Part shown: positions 6,007 through 9,252 of the stretch, in pieces
Position numbering within the stretch: position 1 is the first letter of the stretch
Layout of the letters: each line of letters begins with the position of its first letter
From: an uncultured Collinsella sp.
Lineage (GTDB): Bacteria > Actinomycetota > Coriobacteriia > Coriobacteriales > Coriobacteriaceae
DNA length: 9,252 bases
Direction: 5' to 3'
Assembly (NCBI GenBank): GCA_900757385.1
Contig: CAAENO010000189.1
Span: 1-9,252, forward strand
Program-made: the position numbers and the translations under genes
Notes under the pieces: model-generated
Database searches by the model: none
What the model saw: the letters and a program-made list of their open reading frames with translations, nothing else
Told to the model about the DNA's origin: nothing

Positions 6007-6669
6007 GTGCGTGAGTATCCAGTGGATGCCGCGGGCCATGCGCAAGTCGGTTTGGGCAAAGTGATTGCCGGGGTTGAGCTCCAGCGTTGTTGGAATGTCG
6101 CGCTCGACGAGCAACGCTTCCATCGCGCGTGTGTCGTCGAGTACGTGCCGCATCATGCGGTTGGGCGTCTTGGTTTCCTTTTTGCCGAGTGACAGATAGA
6201 CGGCTTGCGGGCTGCCGGCAAATGGCGCCGTGCTGGCGCGATCGACAAAGTCGGGAAACCATAGCGACCCCGATGCGCTCGCGGCGCGGTCAAAGGCGTC
6301 GGTTTGCCAGAGAGCCCAAAGCGAAAAGAGGCCTGCCAGCGAGTAGCCAGCAACGCCGTGCCAGGTGGGCGGCTGAGGAAGCGACGACTCGACCTGGGGG
6401 ATTATCTGATTCAGCAGCTCATCAAGAAAACCGGCAGCTTGGCCGCCGAAAGGCTCGGCATCGCGCACGGTTCCGTCGCATGCCCAGGGGCTCAGCTCGC
6501 GATTCCAATCGAGCCCGCCAATGGTGACGAGGGCGAATGGCGGACAGTCGAGCTCTCGGCAACACTTATAAACCTCGCTGCCGTCGCCCACGACCACAGG
6601 AAGGTAGATGACAGGCGCGCTTTCCGTATGATTCGAATAAACGGTTATCTGCTTTTGATGCGCTTCCAT
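6004..6669 (-). CDS. Putative esterase, alpha/beta-hydrolase fold
   Basis: The chain has 221 residues from the chosen ATG. The nucleophile elbow is GYSLAG (108-113) with Ser110, where Ala replaces the last Gly of the usual G-x-S-x-G. The preceding LVTIGGLDWNRELSPW region could supply the oxyanion hole. The C-terminal GNHF supplies the likely catalytic His203. The acid is not certain; Glu165 (GKKETKTPN) is one candidate. This pattern fits the esterase D/IroE-like group (Pfam Esterase), which cleaves acyl or siderophore esters, but no substrate can be named. The ATG at 6669 has GAGAGAAG about 7 nt upstream; an in-frame GTG at 6717 has no such site. No signal peptide is seen, so it is cytoplasmic. 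It converges on uraA across a shared terminator and lies downstream of the surface-protein gene, which has its own terminator. Confidence 0.8.
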   Translation of the reverse strand: MEAHQKQITVYSNHTESAPVIYLPVVVGDGSEVYKCCRELDCPPFALVTIGGLDWNRELSPWACDGTVRDAEPFGGQAAGFLDELLNQIIPQVESSLPQPPTWHGVAGYSLAGLFSLWALWQTDAFDRAASASGSLWFPDFVDRASTAPFAGSPQAVYLSLGKKETKTPNRMMRHVLDDTRAMEALLVERDIPTTLELNPGNHFAQTDLRMARGIHWILTH

Positions 6670-6780
6670 GACGGGCTTCTCTCGGTGTTGTGATATCGAC
6701 GGCCCCCATTGTCGCACGCCGGCTCATGCAGGTTGGGCTAGACCAAAGACAATCTCGTGCATACCCTGCGGACGCATATG

Positions 6781-6819
6781 GAAAACGCCACCGCCGGAGG
6801 GGAGCTCGGCGGTGGCGTT
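6781..6819 (-). terminator. Terminator of the complete surface-protein gene
   Basis: On the minus strand AACGCCACCGCC (6808-6819) pairs perfectly with GGCGGTGGCGTT (6784-6795), a 12-bp stem with a 12-nt loop, followed by TTTTC. It lies about 58 nt after the stop of the surface protein. The rest of 6670-6876 shows no gene and no promoter I can support for the esterase. Confidence 0.85.
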
Positions 6820-6876
6820 GTTAAACGGTGCTGGGACTCGGGGCCTTCGCGGGAGCTGCCATGTGCGCAGAGGCGT

Positions 6877-7280
6877 CTAAGAGCGCTTGCGGCTCGCCAT
6901 GGTGCCTGCGGCGATAGCGGCTGTTCCCGCAAGGACGGTTGCCACGATGGCCGCACCCGAGGTGTCGCCGGTTGCCGCGAGCACGCCGGTAGTCTTGGCT
7001 TTCGTGGTTGAAGCCGCAACGGCCTTGGTCGGCTTTGAGCCCTCAGGCTTGGGGTTCTGCTTGGACTCCGCGGGCTTGCTTTCTGCGGGCTTGGTCTCGT
7101 CGCGCTTGGGGTCTTCCGGCTTGGCTACCTCGGGAGGTGCGATGACCATGCTCTTGGCGACAGCTTCGTTATAGGGGGAGTCGATCACAGCGTCGCTCGT
7201 GCCGATGGCTTGGCCTGCCTCGTAGATGCCGTCACGGAGCTTGCGATAGTCAATGACCTTGCCGCCTTCGGGCGTCTGGA
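6877..7280 (-). repeat. Segment duplicated at 8867-9252
   Basis: The 3' end of this gene matches the partial gene at 8867-9252 at DNA and protein level. Shared blocks are QTP-x-GGKVIDYR, YEAGQ-x-IGT, DAVIDSPYNEAVAKS, LAATGDTS and ASRKRS. The linkers between differ in length and composition. This indicates a tandem gene duplication with a fast-changing linker. Confidence 0.9.
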
Positions 7281-8595
7281 TGGCGGCGTTCTCAATCTTG
7301 ATGGTGCCGATTGTCTTGCCGTCAGCGCTCATGGCACGGGCAAAGATTGCCGCTGTATCTCCTTCGGCCGTTACCTTGCTGCGGATGATCGAGATGACTG
7401 CGGGTGTGACGCCCTCGCTGGTCTGGGCGATGATGCCGATGTTCTCGCCTTGGGGCTCGGGGCTCGTCTCACCATCTTGGTTTTCGCTGTAGGGGATGGG
7501 GCCGTCGCCGTTCTCGACATAGCGGGCTATGGCCTTGACAACGGAGTCGCTGATGTAGATGTGACCACCCTCCTCGTTGGGTCGATCGTTTCTGGTGGAG
7601 AATGCAGCCGAAACCTCGCCTCCCGCAAACGCGTCCACGGTGGAGCCGTTCTTGACGACGATGTCGTCCTGGTAGGTGAAGAGGGCGATGGCGCCACCGT
7701 ATCTGCCTTTACCTGCACGGACCGTCACGTTTGCATGATCGAGGGTGATGCCCTTGTGGGCATAGACGCCATATTCAACACCGTTTGCGTTGAGGGAGGC
7801 GTTTGTGGCTGCGAGGCTGCCCTTGGCCTCGACGGCAGCGTCTTTCTCGGAGCTTGCCTCGACTGTGCCGCCACCCTTGATGGTGAGGTTCTTGTCGGTT
7901 CCGATACCCTTGTCCTTGGTAGCCCTGGCGGTGACGGCCCCGCTGTCGTCAATCGTGATATTGCCGTTTGCCCTGATGCCATCCGATACGCCCGTGGCGT
8001 TGACGTTGCCCGAACCTTTGATAGCGAGATCGCCCTCGGCGTCGATGGCATCAAACCCAGCGCTCGTGGCGTTGACGGATCCGGCTCCGTCGATGTTGAT
8101 ATTACCCGTGAAGAGGATAGCGTCCTCAGTAGATGTCACGCTGAGCGTGCTGCCCGCGTCGCCTTGGATATTGAGCTCGGCGTTCTCATTCTTGCCATGA
8201 GAAGCCTTGATGCCTTCGATCCAGTCGGCAGTGACGATGTTGTTTCCCGAGTAATTCACGTTGAGCTTGCCTGCGGCCTGGATCTCGCCGCCGTTATAGT
8301 TGTTGAGCTTCAAGTCGTCGGCGCCGTCCCACGACCAGGTGCCGGTCTCGTCGCCCGCCGCAGTGCCGGCGTTGTATTTGGTTTCGCCGACCTTGACCCA
8401 TTCCGCCGCGAGCGAGACGCTCGGCATGAGCAGCGAGCTCACCGTGAGCGCGCACACGGCGCCTACGACGATGCGGCGCGTCACGCGGCGCCAGCTGCCG
8501 TGCGCGAGTCCTATGCGACGGCGAACGTCGGGTTCGGCAACATGGGTTCCGGCGGTAGTGTCATTGCGTTTGGGGGTCGTGAACAAGGCTGCCAT
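6877..8595 (-). CDS. LAxTG-anchored beta-solenoid surface protein (complete copy)
   Basis: From the chosen ATG the product has 572 residues. A long basic N-region (RRRIGLAHGSWRRVTRR) leads into a hydrophobic core (about 42-57) and a likely signal cleavage near SLAA (61-64). Next come TWSWDGADDLKLNNYNGG (86-103) and then repeats of about 23 residues (164-303) with the pattern G-x-[IL]-x-[IL]-x-G-x-G-x-V-x-A, ending near GI-x-A, typical of a right-handed beta-helix. A polar domain and the module VIDYR...YEAGQAIGT.DAVIDSPYNEAVAKS follow. The C-terminus has a Pro/Lys/Glu linker, LAATGD (539-544), a membrane helix and RKRS, which is a sortase signal. The start has GGGAG 6 nt upstream; an in-frame start 18 nt further up is weaker. 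The product is expected to be covalently attached to the wall. A carbohydrate-binding role (compare Cthe_2159-like beta-helices) is only a suggestion. It is paralogous to the gene at 8867. Confidence 0.85.
   Translation of the reverse strand: MAALFTTPKRNDTTAGTHVAEPDVRRRIGLAHGSWRRVTRRIVVGAVCALTVSSLLMPSVSLAAEWVKVGETKYNAGTAAGDETGTWSWDGADDLKLNNYNGGEIQAAGKLNVNYSGNNIVTADWIEGIKASHGKNENAELNIQGDAGSTLSVTSTEDAILFTGNINIDGAGSVNATSAGFDAIDAEGDLAIKGSGNVNATGVSDGIRANGNITIDDSGAVTARATKDKGIGTDKNLTIKGGGTVEASSEKDAAVEAKGSLAATNASLNANGVEYGVYAHKGITLDHANVTVRAGKGRYGGAIALFTYQDDIVVKNGSTVDAFAGGEVSAAFSTRNDRPNEEGGHIYISDSVVKAIARYVENGDGPIPYSENQDGETSPEPQGENIGIIAQTSEGVTPAVISIIRSKVTAEGDTAAIFARAMSADGKTIGTIKIENAAIQTPEGGKVIDYRKLRDGIYEAGQAIGTSDAVIDSPYNEAVAKSMVIAPPEVAKPEDPKRDETKPAESKPAESKQNPKPEGSKPTKAVAASTTKAKTTGVLAATGDTSGAAIVATVLAGTAAIAAGTMASRKRS
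7687..8106 (-). repeat. Protein-level repeat array of about 23 residues (beta-solenoid)
   Basis: Six successive units begin GNINIDGAG, GDLAIKGSG, GNITIDDSG, KNLTIKGGG, GSLAATNAS and GITLDHANV (residues 164-303 of the surface protein). Each is 22-24 residues, alternates hydrophobic positions and ends with a GI/AV-x-A turn. DNA identity between units is low, so these are structural repeats and not recent tandem copies. Confidence 0.7.
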
Positions 8596-8678
8596 GGTTG
8601 CTCCCGTTCTCATAGGGCCTATACGACTAGATTCAGCGTATCTGCTGGATGTTGCCGGCGGTAGTGCCGTTTGGAGGG

Positions 8679-8695
8679 CAAAATGGCCAAAATGG
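8679..8695. repeat. Short 9-bp tandem repeat upstream of the surface-protein gene
   Basis: CAAAATGG occurs twice with a 9-bp period (8679-8686 and 8688-8695), 84-100 bp before the start codon. It could be a protein-binding site or chance. No convincing -35/-10 pair for the gene was found in 8596-8734. Confidence 0.3.
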
Positions 8696-8734
8696 GGGAG
8701 AAATAGGCCGCACGCCGGCGCAGGGACCGACGCT

Positions 8735-8770
8735 AAAAGAAAAGCGCGGGGCCGCATGGCGACTCCGCGC
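8735..8770 (-). terminator. Probable terminator of the upstream partial surface-protein gene
   Basis: On the minus strand GCGCGG (8765-8770) pairs with CCGCGC (8744-8749) around a 15-nt loop that holds a minor GCC/GGC pairing, and is followed by TTTTCTTTT (8735-8743). It lies about 100 nt after the stop of the gene at 8867. The stem is short but the U-tract is good. Confidence 0.55.
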
Positions 8771-8866
8771 CTTATTGTTCAGCTTTTGCAGCCTTGCCCT
8801 TACGCTACGAAGAAGTAGACGAGGAAGGCAAGGGCCGCGATCCACCCGTCCTGTGCGAAAAAGTGT

Positions 8867-9252
8867 TTACGAGCGTTTGCGACTCGCCAGGGCGCCTGTG
8901 ACGATGGTGGCCGTTCCTGCAAGGGCGGTCGCTATGATGGCCGCGCTCGAGGTGTCGCCGGTTGCGGCGAGGATGCCGGTGGTTTTGGCTCCCGTGGCTG
9001 CAACTGCAACGGTCTTGGTCGTCTTCGTGCCCTCGGACTTGGAACCCTCGGGCTTGGTCTCGCCGGACTTTTCCTCGGGTTTGATCTCCTCGGGAGGTAC
9101 GGTGAGCGTGCTCTTGGCGACTGCTTCGTTGTAGGGGGAGTCGATCACGGCGTCGCCCGTGCCGATGGTTTGACCCGCCTCGTAGACGATGCCGTCGCTG
9201 AGCTCTTCCTTGTTGCGATAGTCAATGACTTTGCCGCCTGCAGGCGTCTGGA
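8867..9252 (-). CDS. LAxTG-anchored surface protein, second copy (N-terminal part outside window)
   Basis: Only the last 127 codons are inside the window; the frame is open to the right edge, so an internal start near 9148 is not the true beginning. The visible part starts QTPAGGKVIDYRNKEELSDG and includes DAVIDSPYNEAVAKS, a Pro/Glu/Lys/Thr linker (PPEEIKPEEKSGETKPEGSK), LAATGD, a membrane helix and ASRKRS. It therefore carries the same cell-wall sorting signal as the gene at 6877. Compared with that copy it has about four extra residues in the pre-linker module and a shorter linker without the PAESK doublet. The shared end points to tandem duplication. Its N-terminal domain cannot be judged here. 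A probable terminator at 8735-8770 makes it a separate transcript from the next copy. Confidence 0.88.
   Translation of the reverse strand, partial: QTPAGGKVIDYRNKEELSDGIVYEAGQTIGTGDAVIDSPYNEAVAKSTLTVPPEEIKPEEKSGETKPEGSKSEGTKTTKTVAVAATGAKTTGILAATGDTSSAAIIATALAGTATIVTGALASRKRS

Larger units (their letters stand above)
8596..8866. other. Intergenic region between the two surface-protein genes
   Basis: This 271-bp gap holds the terminator at 8735-8770 and the CAAAATGG repeat at 8679-8695. It also holds a minus-strand open stretch (8803-8868) that would encode a hydrophobic end, GWIAALAFLVYFFVA, but has no start codon. CCTTGCC and GGCAAGG (about 8793-8834) can pair across a loop of about 25 nt, without a U-tract. 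The gap must contain the promoter of the gene at 8595, but none stands out. Confidence 0.6.

Noticed and set aside
6670..6717. N-terminal extension of the esterase from a GTG at 6717
   Set aside because: There is no Shine-Dalgarno before it, the added residues look unlike the family, and the ATG at 6669 has a suitable site.
7210..8664. 484-codon open frame antisense to the surface-protein gene
   Set aside because: It mirrors the repetitive GC-rich gene on the other strand. Its translation has no recognisable domain, and the minus-strand protein has a complete signal-to-anchor architecture.
8596..8757. N-terminal extension of the surface protein up to 8757
   Set aside because: The added residues are atypical, the region overlaps the likely promoter and the terminator zone of the upstream gene, and the ATG at 8595 has GGGAG at proper spacing.
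8867..9148. Complete 93-residue small surface protein starting near 9148
   Set aside because: The frame stays open to the window edge and the residues before 9148 match the longer paralog, so this is the tail of a larger gene.

Overview
The window reads as a chromosomal segment of a high-GC actinobacterium, most likely a gut Coriobacteriia of the Collinsella type. The reasons are GC-rich third positions, strong Shine-Dalgarno sequences with some GTG starts, a TPP riboswitch over a thiamine-salvage operon, and tandem cell-wall proteins ending in a LAxTG sortase signal. The genus is inferred from overall character; no rRNA or marker gene is present.

Left part (1-1356, minus strand): a thiamine-salvage operon. 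A TPP riboswitch (about 1218-1312) is followed by an intrinsic terminator, a small hairpin holding the ribosome-binding site, thiM (hydroxyethylthiazole kinase, GTG start) and, 3 nt after it, a thiamine-binding protein of the MTH1187/YkoF type that runs off the left edge.

Middle part (1319-5940, plus strand): a Cof-type HAD phosphatase and, 10 nt later, a LysR regulator form a probable operon divergent from thiM. A palindrome-rich 155-bp gap (3194-3348) with candidate operators precedes a single-domain, MetE-like cobalamin-independent methionine synthase. Next comes a UraA-type uracil permease with its own leader. A strong bidirectional terminator (5961-6006) closes this block.

Right part (6004-9252, minus strand): a cytoplasmic alpha/beta-hydrolase (esterase family) converges on uraA. 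Upstream of it lie two tandem paralogous surface proteins, the second cut by the right edge. The complete copy has a signal peptide, a region of about 23-residue beta-solenoid-like repeats, a conserved pre-linker module, a Pro/Lys/Glu-rich wall-spanning linker, a LAATG sorting signal, a membrane helix and a basic tail. Each copy is followed by its own hairpin terminator, so the two are probably separate transcription units that arose by duplication.

No tRNA, rRNA, CRISPR array or transposase was seen. No gene-free stretch exceeds 300 bases; the longest is 8596-8866 (271 bp). Of the candidates for something new, the best supported are the LysR/methionine-synthase operator region and the tandem LAxTG beta-solenoid surface proteins.
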